A DNA stretch of 33,490 bases from assembly GCA_017432685.1 (NCBI GenBank), contig JAFRIR010000038.1, positions 1 to 33,490 on the forward strand, written 5' to 3'. Source of the DNA: Flexilinea sp. GTDB lineage: Bacteria > Chloroflexota > Anaerolineae > Anaerolineales > Anaerolineaceae. Numbering within the stretch: the stretch's first letter is position 1; every line of letters begins with the position of its first letter. The notes under the pieces were generated by a model. The model was given only the letters and a program-made list of their open reading frames with translations, was not told where the DNA came from and searched no databases. Both the position numbers and the translations under genes were made by a program. Positions 23,769 to 31,653 of this stretch are shown piece after piece.

Positions 23769-24461
23769 ATGATCTATACATCCGAAGTCGAGAATATGTG
23801 CTGCGTTCTCAAGGGCGCGGACCATGGCCCGGCCCCGATCCCGGAAGAAGGAAAATGGGTTCAGGCAAAGGAAATCAAGGATATCAGCGGTCTGACCCAT
23901 GGTATCGGCTGGTGCGCTCCGCAGCAGGGCTGCTGCAAGCTCTCCCTGAACGTTAAAGACGGCATCATCCAGGAAGCCCTGGTGGAAACCATCGGCTGCT
24001 CCGGCATGACCCATTCCGCCGCGATGGCCGCAGAGATCCTGCCGAAGAAGACCATCCTCGAAGCGCTGAACACCGACCTGGTCTGTGACGCCATCAACAC
24101 CGCCATGCGCGAACTGTTCCTGCAGATCGTCTACGGCCGCACCCAGACAGCTTTCTCCGAAGGCGGTCTGCCGATCGGCGCCGGACTGGAAGACCTGGGC
24201 AAGGGGCTGCGCTCCATGACCGGTACCACCTACGGCACCGCCGCAAAGGGTCCGCGCTACCTGGAATTGACCGAAGGTTACATCACCCGCCTCGCTTTGG
24301 ATGATGAAAACGCCATTATCGGCTATGAATTCATCCACCTCGGCAAGATGATGGAAATGATCAAGAAGGGCGAAGATGCCAATGAAGCGCTGAAGAAAGC
24401 CAAAGGTCACTATGGTCGCTTCGACAACGCGCCGAAATACATCGACCCGAGACACGAATAA
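23769..24461 (+). CDS. NifU-like iron-sulfur cluster scaffold protein
   Basis: A 230-residue protein of the NifU N-terminal/IscU-like family in the form found next to GGGtGRT proteins. Cysteines that could hold a cluster are C49 in GIGWCAP, C55 and C56 in QQGCCKL and C77 in ETIGCSGMTHSAAMAAE, the last being the IscU-type motif. It is longer than IscU (about 130 residues); the second half (GPRYLELTEGYITRLALDDEN onward) is characteristic of this subfamily. It would assemble or carry an Fe-S cluster, but its client is unknown. I chose the ATG at 23769 with GAGGAG upstream; an ATG at 23754 contains the ribosome binding site within its frame. The next gene begins 14 bases after its stop, so they are one operon. 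Confidence 0.88.
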   Translation: MIYTSEVENMCCVLKGADHGPAPIPEEGKWVQAKEIKDISGLTHGIGWCAPQQGCCKLSLNVKDGIIQEALVETIGCSGMTHSAAMAAEILPKKTILEALNTDLVCDAINTAMRELFLQIVYGRTQTAFSEGGLPIGAGLEDLGKGLRSMTGTTYGTAAKGPRYLELTEGYITRLALDDENAIIGYEFIHLGKMMEMIKKGEDANEALKKAKGHYGRFDNAPKYIDPRHE

Positions 24462-24475
24462 GAGGAGGCTTGGAA

Positions 24476-25471
24476 ATGGCACTGTTTGAAAGTTACGAAC
24501 GCCGTGTTGACAAAATCAACGCCGTTATCAAAGAATATGGCATCAACAGCATCGAAGAATGTGCTGAGATCTGCAAGGAAAAGGGCATCGACCCTTATAC
24601 CATCGTGAAAGAAACCCAGCCGATCTGCTTTGAAAACGCCTGCTGGGCATACACCGTCGGCTGCGCCATCGCCATCAAATCCGGCGTGAAGACTGCCGCG
24701 GACGCCGCGAAGATGATCGGCGTCGGTCTGCAGGCCTTCTGCATCCCCGGTTCCGTCGCGGAAGACCGCAAAGTCGGTCTCGGCCATGGCAACCTCGGCT
24801 CCATGCTGCTGAGCGAAGAGACCAAGTGCTTCGCTTTCCTGGCCGGCCACGAATCCTTTGCTGCCGCAGAAGGCGCGATCAAGATCGCCCTGAACGCCAA
24901 CAAAGTCCGCAAGAACCCGCTGAAGGTCATCCTGAACGGTCTCGGTAAAGACGCCGCCATGATCATTTCCCGCATCAACGGCTTCACCTATGTCCAGACC
25001 AAGTTCAACTACTTCACCGGTGAACTTGAGATCGTCCGCGAGATCCCCTATTCCGACGGTGACCGCGCGAAGGTCCGCTGCTTCGGCGCTGACGACGTCC
25101 GCGAAGGCGTCGCCATCATGCACCACGAAGGTGCGGATGTTTCCATCACCGGGAACTCCACCAACCCGACCCGCTTCCAGCACCCGGTCGCCGGCACCTA
25201 CAAGAAGGAATGCAACGAGATGGGCAAGAAATACTTCTCCGTCGCTTCCGGCGGCGGTACCGGCCGCACCCTGCACCCGGATAACATGGCAGCCGGTCCG
25301 GCTTCCTACGGCATGACCGACACCATGGGCCGCATGCACTCCGACGCCCAGTTCGCCGGTTCCTCTTCCGTTCCCGCCCACGTGGAAATGATGGGCTTCA
25401 TGGGCATGGGGAACAACCCGATGGTCGGCGCCACCGTCGCCTGCGCAGTCGCAGTCGCGAGCGTCATGTAA
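24476..25471 (+). CDS. GGGtGRT family protein
   Basis: A 331-residue protein of the conserved family named for GGGTGRT, visible here in VASGGGTGRTLHPDN, followed by MAAGPASYGMTDTMGRMHSDAQ and HVEMMGFMGMGNNPMVGAT. The function is not established; the family travels with the NifU-like scaffold gene, as here, which suggests an iron-sulfur or redox enzyme. The C-terminus is very Gly/Met/Ala-rich. The ATG at 24476 has a full AGGAGG seven bases upstream. Codon use is strongly biased to C-ending codons (as in the NifU-like gene and metK), which suggests high expression. Confidence 0.9.
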   Translation: MALFESYERRVDKINAVIKEYGINSIEECAEICKEKGIDPYTIVKETQPICFENACWAYTVGCAIAIKSGVKTAADAAKMIGVGLQAFCIPGSVAEDRKVGLGHGNLGSMLLSEETKCFAFLAGHESFAAAEGAIKIALNANKVRKNPLKVILNGLGKDAAMIISRINGFTYVQTKFNYFTGELEIVREIPYSDGDRAKVRCFGADDVREGVAIMHHEGADVSITGNSTNPTRFQHPVAGTYKKECNEMGKKYFSVASGGGTGRTLHPDNMAAGPASYGMTDTMGRMHSDAQFAGSSSVPAHVEMMGFMGMGNNPMVGATVACAVAVASVM

Positions 25472-25486
25472 AATAACCAAAACGGA

Positions 25487-25550
25487 GCACACGGAGACTG
25501 CTCTGCTGCTGCAGCGAAGTCTGCACAACAGGGCTGTATCCAGTGATGCG
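25487..25550. repeat. REP-like two-part palindrome, copy 7 (opposite orientation)
   Basis: Begins GCACACGGAGACTGCTC and ends CCAGTGATGCG, the reverse of copy 5. The inner arms CTGCTGCTGCAG and CTGCACAACAG pair imperfectly. It lies 15 bases after the GGGtGRT stop codon. Confidence 0.82.
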
Positions 25551-25583
25551 TTCCGGTTTCTGAACAGGTAAAATGGAAAATCC

Positions 25584-25617
25584 AAAACAGGAGGAATTTC
25601 GGTTCCTCCTGTTTTTT
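25584..25617 (+). terminator. Intrinsic terminator after the GGGtGRT gene
   Basis: AAAACAGGAGGAA (25584-25596) pairs perfectly with TTCCTCCTGTTTT (25603-25615) and runs into six T. Confidence 0.93.
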
Positions 25618-25639
25618 GTCATATTTTTCATCATCCCAT

Positions 25640-25668
25640 TTGACAAAGACCTGAGCCTGTGTTTTAAT
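25640..25668 (+). promoter_or_regulatory. Promoter of the metK transcript
   Basis: TTGACA (25640-25645), a 17-base spacer and TTTAAT (25663-25668). This is the best match to a housekeeping promoter in the window, and it places transcription start about 25 bases before the SAM riboswitch. Confidence 0.8.
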
Positions 25669-25700
25669 AACCTTAACAAATTAATATCGCCCCTGAGGCG

Positions 25701-25810
25701 CTCTTATCCAGAGAGGCGGAGGGACCGGCCCTTTGAAACCTCGGCAACCGATCTGAACAGATCAAGGTGCTAATTCCGGCAGATAAACAATCAAATCTGG
25801 AAGATAAGAG
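25701..25810 (+). ncRNA. SAM-I (S-box) riboswitch upstream of metK
   Basis: The closing helix P1 is CTCTTATC (25701-25708) with GATAAGAG (25803-25810), a perfect 8-bp match. Core S-box elements follow in order: GAGGCGGAGGGACCGGCCC, TTTGAAACCTCGGCAACC, and AAGGTGCTAATTCCGGCAGA. SAM binding stabilises P1 and favours the terminator downstream, so metK is shut off when SAM is plentiful. The terminator lies 25 bases after P1. Confidence 0.95.
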
Positions 25811-25835
25811 GGCACGGACACAATCAAAAAGCGTG

Positions 25836-25866
25836 AGCCCCCTTAGAGTCCAGGGGGGCTTTTTTT
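25836..25866 (+). terminator. Riboswitch-controlled terminator in the metK leader
   Basis: AGCCCCC (25836-25842) pairs with GGGGGCT (25854-25860) and is followed directly by six more T. It is the expression platform of the SAM-I riboswitch and ends just before the metK ribosome binding site (AGGAG at 25869). Confidence 0.92.
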
Positions 25867-25883
25867 ATAGGAGAGAAAACACT

Positions 25884-27092
25884 ATGTCTACTTTTATGAA
25901 CTCACCGAAGTTCTTCTTCACGTCCGAATCCGTAACCGAAGGTCACCCCGACAAGATGTGCGACCAGATCAGCGATGCGGTCCTGGACGCCTGTCTCGAA
26001 CAGGATCCCTATTCCCGGGTCGCCTGCGAAACCTTCACGAAGACCGGTTTTGTCATGCTCGCCGGCGAAATCACCACCCAGGCCTTTGTTGATTTCGACC
26101 ACCTTGTCCGCAAGGTCGTCAATGAAATCGGCTATGACCGCGGGAAAAAAGGCTTTGACGGCAACACCTGTGCAGTCATGTCTGCCATCTGCAGCCAGTC
26201 ACCCGATATCGCCATGGGCGTCGATGCCGCCCTTGAAAAGAAATCCGGCGAAATGGCCGACGAAGACATCGAAGCGGTTGGCGCCGGCGACCAGGGGATC
26301 ATGTTCGGCTACGCCTGCAATGAGACCGCAACCCTCATGCCGATGCCGATCTTCCTCGCCCATCGCCTGTGCGAACAGCTGACCAAAGTCCGCAAAGACG
26401 GCACACTGCCGTGGCTGCGTCCGGACGGCAAGAGCCAGGTCACGATCGAGTATGCCTACGGCAAACCGAAGCGCGTCGATACCGTTCTGATCTCCACCCA
26501 GCATGGGGAAGAAGTCAGCCAGGAAGAGATCCGCGAAGCTGTCATCAAATATGTGATCGACCCGGTCCTTCCGAAGGAAATGGTCGACGATCAGCTCAAG
26601 ATCTATGTCAACCCCACCGGCCGCTTCGTTATCGGCGGACCTATGGGCGATGCCGGACTGACCGGACGCAAGATCATCGTTGACACCTACGGCGGCATGG
26701 GCCGTCATGGCGGCGGCGCCTTCTCCGGCAAAGATTGCACCAAGGTGGACCGTTCCGCTGCCTACGCAGCCCGCTGGGTCGCCAAGAACATCGTCGCCGC
26801 GGGTCTGGCGGACCGCTGTGAAGTCCAGCTTTCCTACGCCATCGGCGTGGCAAAGCCGCTCTCCATCAACGTGGAGACCTTCGGCACCGGCAAGATCGAC
26901 GACATGAAGATCGCCGGGATCATCGACGAACACTTCGACCTGCGTCCGGGCGCCATCATCCGTGACCTGAACCTGCGCCGCCCGATCTACCGCAAGACCG
27001 CTGCCTACGGTCACTTCGGCCGCGAAGATGCCGATTTCACCTGGGAAAAGACCGACAAGGCTGCTGAGCTCAAAGCCGCCGCGGGCCTTTAG
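25884..27092 (+). CDS. metK: S-adenosylmethionine synthetase
   Basis: A 402-residue methionine adenosyltransferase that makes SAM from methionine and ATP. Signature blocks are [57 protein letters not shown], and [23 protein letters not shown], the P-loop-like GGGAFSGKD being the second family signature. I chose the ATG at 25884, with AGGAG upstream, directly after the riboswitch terminator. SAM is the cofactor of all five radical SAM enzymes in the neighbouring cluster, but metK is a housekeeping gene and need not be linked to them. Confidence 0.97.
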   Translation: MSTFMNSPKFFFTSESVTEGHPDKMCDQISDAVLDACLEQDPYSRVACETFTKTGFVMLAGEITTQAFVDFDHLVRKVVNEIGYDRGKKGFDGNTCAVMSAICSQSPDIAMGVDAALEKKSGEMADEDIEAVGAGDQGIMFGYACNETATLMPMPIFLAHRLCEQLTKVRKDGTLPWLRPDGKSQVTIEYAYGKPKRVDTVLISTQHGEEVSQEEIREAVIKYVIDPVLPKEMVDDQLKIYVNPTGRFVIGGPMGDAGLTGRKIIVDTYGGMGRHGGGAFSGKDCTKVDRSAAYAARWVAKNIVAAGLADRCEVQLSYAIGVAKPLSINVETFGTGKIDDMKIAGIIDEHFDLRPGAIIRDLNLRRPIYRKTAAYGHFGREDADFTWEKTDKAAELKAAAGL

Positions 27093-27103
27093 AAATAAAT
27101 AAT

Positions 27104-27147
27104 AAAAAGAGAGATCTGTTGATCAATATCGCAGATCTCTCTTTTTT
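27104..27147. terminator. Bidirectional terminator between metK and the Rpn nuclease gene
   Basis: AAGAGAGATCTG (27107-27118) pairs with CAGATCTCTCTT (27132-27143); T-runs on both strands (TTTTTT on plus, TTTTTATT on minus) suit the two converging genes. Confidence 0.93.
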
Positions 27148-27172
27148 ATATACGATTAAACCTTTCGGATCA

Positions 27173-28039
27173 TTACAACATTGGTAAATATCGTTTTTGA
27201 TCTGCCTCAGATATCTTCAACGCATTCATTGCCTGCTGCGCAGTCAATTTCAAAGTTTCCATCATCGTTTTGATGTTCGAAACCTTTTCCTCTTCGCGGC
27301 CTTCTTTTCGGCCTTCTATTTTAAATAACTCCATTGTTTCCGCTTCGTTATATTCTGTCAGTAACATACCCTTAACCTCCGTTCTGTGAAGAATCAAAAA
27401 TGGCTTAATCAAAAATTCATCCGGCATTGCAGTGATTGCCTGATCAACCGCACTGCTGAATCCATCCGTATCATTCGTAATATTGTTCTTCCTGACCTCT
27501 GCAACCAGCCAGGAATACTCCATCAACGGTTTACAATCCTTCATCAATTTTAGATTTTTTCCGTAATTCACATTCAACATTTTGACACGAACTTCGATAT
27601 CCGACCTTTCGCCCTCAGAAAACGAATCGCTAAGCTGCAAGATCATTTCATCTTGCTGGTCAAGCGTCCCATTATAGAAAACAATCAATTTCGGTACGGG
27701 CAGCTGAAGGATAGAGCTGCCATATTTGTTCAAATTATGCTGTTTTATATATCTTTCAAACAAATTTCCTGCATACTGCATCATTCGCAGCGGCATATTC
27801 GGATTATAGGTTGATTGCTGCTCATACAGGTTCATCTCATCAGAAATAATAAAAGACACGTCATTATGCATTCCAAGATACATGATTTCTTTGATAGTCG
27901 TGATTTCGATGGCAGACGGATCATCGTATGCAGAGTCATTCACTGCATTATAAAGACTGAGCGTCCATGCCCTGTTCTCTTCGGAACCGAATAAAAAGTT
28001 GAACAATCTGTCTTTGTATTGAATATTGTCCTCAGCCAT
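27173..28039 (-). CDS. Rpn family PD-(D/E)XK nuclease/putative transposase
   Basis: A 288-residue protein of the recombination-promoting nuclease group. The nuclease core is HNDVSFIISDEMNLYEQQSTYNPNMPLR, with D60 as the first metal ligand and E73-Q75 as the E-x-Q that replaces E-x-K in this family. The second half is helical and ends in a charged, repeat-like stretch (GRKEGREEEK) typical of these proteins. E. coli RpnA cuts DNA and raises RecA-independent recombination. Genomes usually carry many divergent copies. No inverted repeats or target duplications were seen around it. I chose the ATG at 28039; its A+T-rich coding sequence differs from neighbouring genes and suggests transfer. Confidence 0.9.
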   Translation of the reverse strand: MAEDNIQYKDRLFNFLFGSEENRAWTLSLYNAVNDSAYDDPSAIEITTIKEIMYLGMHNDVSFIISDEMNLYEQQSTYNPNMPLRMMQYAGNLFERYIKQHNLNKYGSSILQLPVPKLIVFYNGTLDQQDEMILQLSDSFSEGERSDIEVRVKMLNVNYGKNLKLMKDCKPLMEYSWLVAEVRKNNITNDTDGFSSAVDQAITAMPDEFLIKPFLILHRTEVKGMLLTEYNEAETMELFKIEGRKEGREEEKVSNIKTMMETLKLTAQQAMNALKISEADQKRYLPML

Positions 28040-28174
28040 AACCAATTTCCCTTCCTGATTTATATTTTACACGATTTAAAATGCTTTTTCAAGACCTGAA
28101 ACATAGACAACACCGTCAATATATTGCAAACAACTCTATGAATCTGCGGTACAATTGAGGCAAGGAGTAATATC

Positions 28175-28777
28175 ATGATCTTAGACATCGTTCAAATCGG
28201 TGATCCCGTTTTACGCAGAAAAGCACACAAAATCACACAAATTGACCGCGACATCCGGCTTCTCGCGGAAGACATGGTGGAGACTCTCCGCGATTCCGGC
28301 GGTGTCGGTCTTGCCGCGCCGCAGGTCGGCGAATCCATCCGCATGATCGTGGTGGAATATCCCGAAGATGACAGCGTGGAAGATTCCCCGAAGAAGACCT
28401 ATAAAGTCATCAACCCCGAAATCATCTGGCGCTCGGAAGAGACCGTGGATGGCGATGAAGGATGTCTCTCCATCCCCGGCTACGTCGGTACCGTAACAAG
28501 AAATGAATCCATCAAGGTCAAAGGCCTCAGTGTCTTCGGACGCCCGCTGAAGATCAGCGCCTCCGGCTGGCTGGCCCGCATCTTCCAGCATGAGATCGAC
28601 CATCTGGAAGGCATCTGCTACATCGACCGCGCCACAGCCATCTACCAGCCCTCGGAAGAGAAAGAAGACAACAGCGAAAGCGCCGATGAGGCAGCCGCAG
28701 ACAGCGCGGAGACTCCCGCAGCAGCCCCGAAAGCGGCTGCCGAAGCACAGCCGGCATCTCCTGAGACTCAGGCCTGA
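28175..28777 (+). CDS. def: Peptide deformylase with a low-complexity tail
   Basis: A 200-residue peptide deformylase that removes the N-formyl group from nascent proteins. All three motifs are present: GVGLAAPQVG (43-52), EGCLSIPG (C97), and QHEIDHLEG (H139, E140, H143), the metal ligands and the catalytic Glu. The enzyme part ends near residue 158. Then 42 residues of Glu/Asp/Ser followed by Ala/Pro/Glu (SESADEAAADSAETPAAAPK...) form a probably disordered tail not needed for activity in typical enzymes. The ATG at 28175 has AAGGAG upstream. recF begins 36 bases after the stop, so the two are probably co-transcribed. Confidence 0.96.
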   Translation: MILDIVQIGDPVLRRKAHKITQIDRDIRLLAEDMVETLRDSGGVGLAAPQVGESIRMIVVEYPEDDSVEDSPKKTYKVINPEIIWRSEETVDGDEGCLSIPGYVGTVTRNESIKVKGLSVFGRPLKISASGWLARIFQHEIDHLEGICYIDRATAIYQPSEEKEDNSESADEAAADSAETPAAAPKAAAEAQPASPETQA

Positions 28778-28813
28778 GCCTCAGGGACGCTTCCCCGCAC
28801 ATAACAGACGCCT

Positions 28814-30016
28814 GTGATCCTCAGACACCTTTCCCTCAGCAATTTCCGCTCCTATCTCCGCCTGGATACCGACATACCCCGGCGGATTCTTTTGTTATCC
28901 GGCGGCAATGCCCAGGGAAAGACGACCCTGCTGGAATCCCTTTTTTACTGTGCCTCCTTCTCCAGTCCACTTTCTGCTGCGGACCGGCAGCTGATTCATT
29001 TCAATGTACTGAATGACCCGGTCGCGGTCGCACGCATGATCGTGGAGTTCGAACGGGAGGGAGCCTCCCACCGCATGGAAGTCCGCATCATTCTCGAAAA
29101 CGCGGAAAAAGGCGGACGGACCCGCAAGGAGATCCTCCTTGACGGAATCAAATCCAGTGCACAGAAAGCCATCGGGACCTTTCCCTGCGTGCTCTTTCTG
29201 CCCCAGATGACCCGTATTCTCGAAGGGCCGCCCGACGAACGCCGCCGCTACATGAACATCATGCTCTCCCAGTCCGTTCCCGGATACGCCCGGGCGCTCT
29301 CGGAACAAAAGCAAATCCTCACCCGCCGCAACGCGCTGCTGAAGCTGCTGGCGGAACGGCGCACGGACCCGTCTCAATTGGATTACTGGGATATGATGCT
29401 TGCGCAGCGTTCGGCCATCCTGATCCGCCAGCGGGCAAACGCACTGCTTTCCTTAAAGAAATTCGCGCAGGAGATCCATCTTCAGCTCACCGATTCGCAT
29501 GAGCTGCTGAGTCTGTCCTATCTGCCCGGGTTTGACCCGCTCCATCCGGACTTATATGTCGGGAAACCCGCACAAAACCCGGTCAAGGAGGAAGCAATTT
29601 TCAGTCTCAGCGACGACGAGATCATACACAGCTATACCCGTTACCTTAAAGAATTTCGTGAAAATGACATTCGACGTGGATCCACATCGGTCGGCGCCCA
29701 TCGGGATGACTTTTCCATCTTTTCCTCCGGCATCGACCTGTGCACCTACGGTTCCCGCGGTCAGGTCCGCACCGCACTGCTTTCTCTGAAGCTCGCCGAA
29801 ATCGAATGGATGAAGGAGCACACCGGCACCTCGCCGCTGCTGCTGCTGGATGAGACACTGGCGGAACTGGATGAAAAACGCAGCCTGGACCTGCTCAGCC
29901 GTCTGGAGCAGTATGATCAGGCGATTCTGACCACCACCGACCAGACCCATTTTCCCACATCCTTCACTGAAAACAACACCATCTGGCAGGTGAACGGAGG
30001 GGTGATAAAAAAATAA
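28814..30016 (+). CDS. recF: DNA replication and repair protein RecF
   Basis: A 400-residue SMC-like ABC ATPase that loads RecA at gaps. N-terminal MILRHLSLSNFRSY is the usual RecF start; Walker A is GGNAQGKTT (30-38), the D-loop/Walker B region is SPLLLLDETLAELDEKR, and MTRILEGPPDERRRYMN is the RecF signature following the helical insertion. It starts with GTG at 28814 and the spacing and ribosome binding site are poor, suggesting low translation or coupling to def. RecF usually sits in dnaA-dnaN-recF; here it follows def, away from dnaN. Similarity over the whole length makes it RecF and not a generic OLD/AAA protein. Confidence 0.93.
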   Translation: MILRHLSLSNFRSYLRLDTDIPRRILLLSGGNAQGKTTLLESLFYCASFSSPLSAADRQLIHFNVLNDPVAVARMIVEFEREGASHRMEVRIILENAEKGGRTRKEILLDGIKSSAQKAIGTFPCVLFLPQMTRILEGPPDERRRYMNIMLSQSVPGYARALSEQKQILTRRNALLKLLAERRTDPSQLDYWDMMLAQRSAILIRQRANALLSLKKFAQEIHLQLTDSHELLSLSYLPGFDPLHPDLYVGKPAQNPVKEEAIFSLSDDEIIHSYTRYLKEFRENDIRRGSTSVGAHRDDFSIFSSGIDLCTYGSRGQVRTALLSLKLAEIEWMKEHTGTSPLLLLDETLAELDEKRSLDLLSRLEQYDQAILTTTDQTHFPTSFTENNTIWQVNGGVIKK

Positions 30017-30023
30017 AAACGAA

Positions 30024-30087
30024 GCACAACGAGACGTTTCTGCTGCTGCGGCCTCAGCCCGCACAGCAGGGACGTATCCTGTTGTGC
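30024..30087. repeat. REP-like two-part palindrome, copy 8
   Basis: Nearly the same sequence as copy 1 (4774-4842), with arms GCACAACGAGACG and TCCTGTTGTGC. It begins eight bases after the recF stop and is followed by copy 9 after 11 bases. Confidence 0.88.
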
Positions 30088-30098
30088 GCTTATATGGC

Positions 30099-30161
30099 GC
30101 AACACATGATACAGCCCTTGCGTGTCGGCTTCGCGACAACGCAAGGGCCGTCTCTGTGTGC
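30099..30161. repeat. REP-like two-part palindrome, copy 9
   Basis: GCAACACATGATACAG to CCGTCTCTGTGTGC, with a strong inner stem, CCCTTGCGTGTCG / CGACAACGCAAGGG. It lies between recF and the C69 dipeptidase, two converging genes, and could serve as their terminator. Confidence 0.88.
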
Positions 30162-30169
30162 TTCGTTAA

Positions 30170-31642
30170 TTAATTATCAGCCCGATTATAACAGTCTTTC
30201 ATGGTTTTGGTAGATTCCAACAGGACCTTGTTCAGGGTATCCGTGGTCTGTTCTTTTGCCATCTCGCAGAGCTTCCGGTTGGCCTCTTCCATCAAATCAA
30301 ATTTTCCGCTTTCGATCATCTTCCGGTCATATTCCCGAATGATCTGACGTCCTTTGGAATTCATCGCCTTATGGTAGCGTTCGATCAACTGGACGCAGGT
30401 ATTGTAATCATGGTCCGCCAGTGCAGCGATCAGACGGCTGCCCCAATAGAAATTTTCGGTGGAAGTATCCAGCGTTACATTGCTCAGATACGCAGGCAGG
30501 CGGGAAACATTGGTATAGACCGGCAGCATGGAACTGAACGTGGTCGGGCCGAAGCAGATCCATTCCACGCCCTTGAGCGGATCCGGCACATCACTGCGGA
30601 TCTGGCAGATGGAAGTCACCCCGGTGCGATTGATGCCAATGGAGCGGTACATGCCGCGTTTGCCGGTATCATGATTGGTGTAGGGATTGTAGGGCGTGCC
30701 CTGATAGTGTGAGGAGAGCAGGTATTTCACATCCTCAGCGGTCACCTTGCGGTCCGGAACCATGGACCAGGGAATGTTGTCCGATTCCGGAGTAAAATCA
30801 GCATCCTCACCGTCCCATTTGTAATCCCGCGGGATCAGATAACGGGCCATGAACCAGGCACGCGGTGTATTGTAGATATGATCCATATCACTGCGGGACC
30901 CGAAAATATCACGGAGATTCCAGTAAAATTCATTTTTGTCGTTATTGTTGCAGTCCAGATGGTTCTCTTTGATGAAATCCAGCAGATCCGCAGAGCACAG
31001 GTGTTCCTTCTTTTCACCGAAGGCGTCATCAAAATCGAAATCATCCATGCCGAACTGGTTCGGGTTGATCACCACGCGGTCATCCGGAACCCGGCGGGCG
31101 ACCCAGTGATGACCGCCGATGGTTTCCAGCCACCAGACCTCGTTCTCATCATTGAAAGCGATGCCATTCATCTCATAGGTACCGTACTGCTCCAGCAGCC
31201 ACCCCAGACGTTCTACGCCTTCGCGGGCGCTGCGGATATAAGGCAGCACCAGCACGACAATGTCTTCCTCACCGATCCCACCCGGGACTTCCTTCTTCCG
31301 TCCTTTGGCTTCCTGCAGCTCCACCAGCGGATCAGCCGCCAACACCCGGGGATTGGATGTGATGGTTTCGGTGGCGGTCATGCCCACGTTGGCTTCGTTG
31401 ATGCCGGTGGCAGCCCAGATGCCCTTTTTCGGGTCCACGCTGGGACTGGCCGTATAGCGCATCGGGTTATCAGGCAGTTCGATCTCCACATGGGAGAGGA
31501 CGCTTTTATATTTGCGGGGCTGCTTTTTCGGCTCCACGACGACCATCTTTTTCACGTCAAAATGCCCGTCATCGGTACGGGCAATCATTGTTGAATTATC
31601 ATTGCTGGCAAGCTTGCCAACCAGAATCGTTGTACAGGACAT
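30170..31642 (-). CDS. C69 family dipeptidase
   Basis: A 490-residue peptidase of family C69 (N-terminal nucleophile hydrolases, PepD type). The protein starts MSCTTILVGKLAS; the Cys at residue 3, near the mature N-terminus, is the expected nucleophile, followed by TMIARTDDGHFD, the usual Arg/Asp block. Later blocks are AATGINEANVGMTATETI, WLLEQYGTYEMNGIAFNDENEVWWLETIGGHHW, and ARYLIPRDYKWDG. It cleaves dipeptides, usually in the cytoplasm; no signal peptide is present. The ATG at 31642 has GGGAG upstream and lies 11 bases after the stop of the secreted protein gene, so they are one operon. Confidence 0.93.
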   Translation of the reverse strand: MSCTTILVGKLASNDNSTMIARTDDGHFDVKKMVVVEPKKQPRKYKSVLSHVEIELPDNPMRYTASPSVDPKKGIWAATGINEANVGMTATETITSNPRVLAADPLVELQEAKGRKKEVPGGIGEEDIVVLVLPYIRSAREGVERLGWLLEQYGTYEMNGIAFNDENEVWWLETIGGHHWVARRVPDDRVVINPNQFGMDDFDFDDAFGEKKEHLCSADLLDFIKENHLDCNNNDKNEFYWNLRDIFGSRSDMDHIYNTPRAWFMARYLIPRDYKWDGEDADFTPESDNIPWSMVPDRKVTAEDVKYLLSSHYQGTPYNPYTNHDTGKRGMYRSIGINRTGVTSICQIRSDVPDPLKGVEWICFGPTTFSSMLPVYTNVSRLPAYLSNVTLDTSTENFYWGSRLIAALADHDYNTCVQLIERYHKAMNSKGRQIIREYDRKMIESGKFDLMEEANRKLCEMAKEQTTDTLNKVLLESTKTMKDCYNRADN

Positions 31643-31653
31643 TTGCTCCCTCT

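Noticed and set aside
27173..28039. A complete insertion sequence around the Rpn nuclease
   Set aside because: I found no terminal inverted repeats or target duplications, and Rpn proteins are usually solitary genes.
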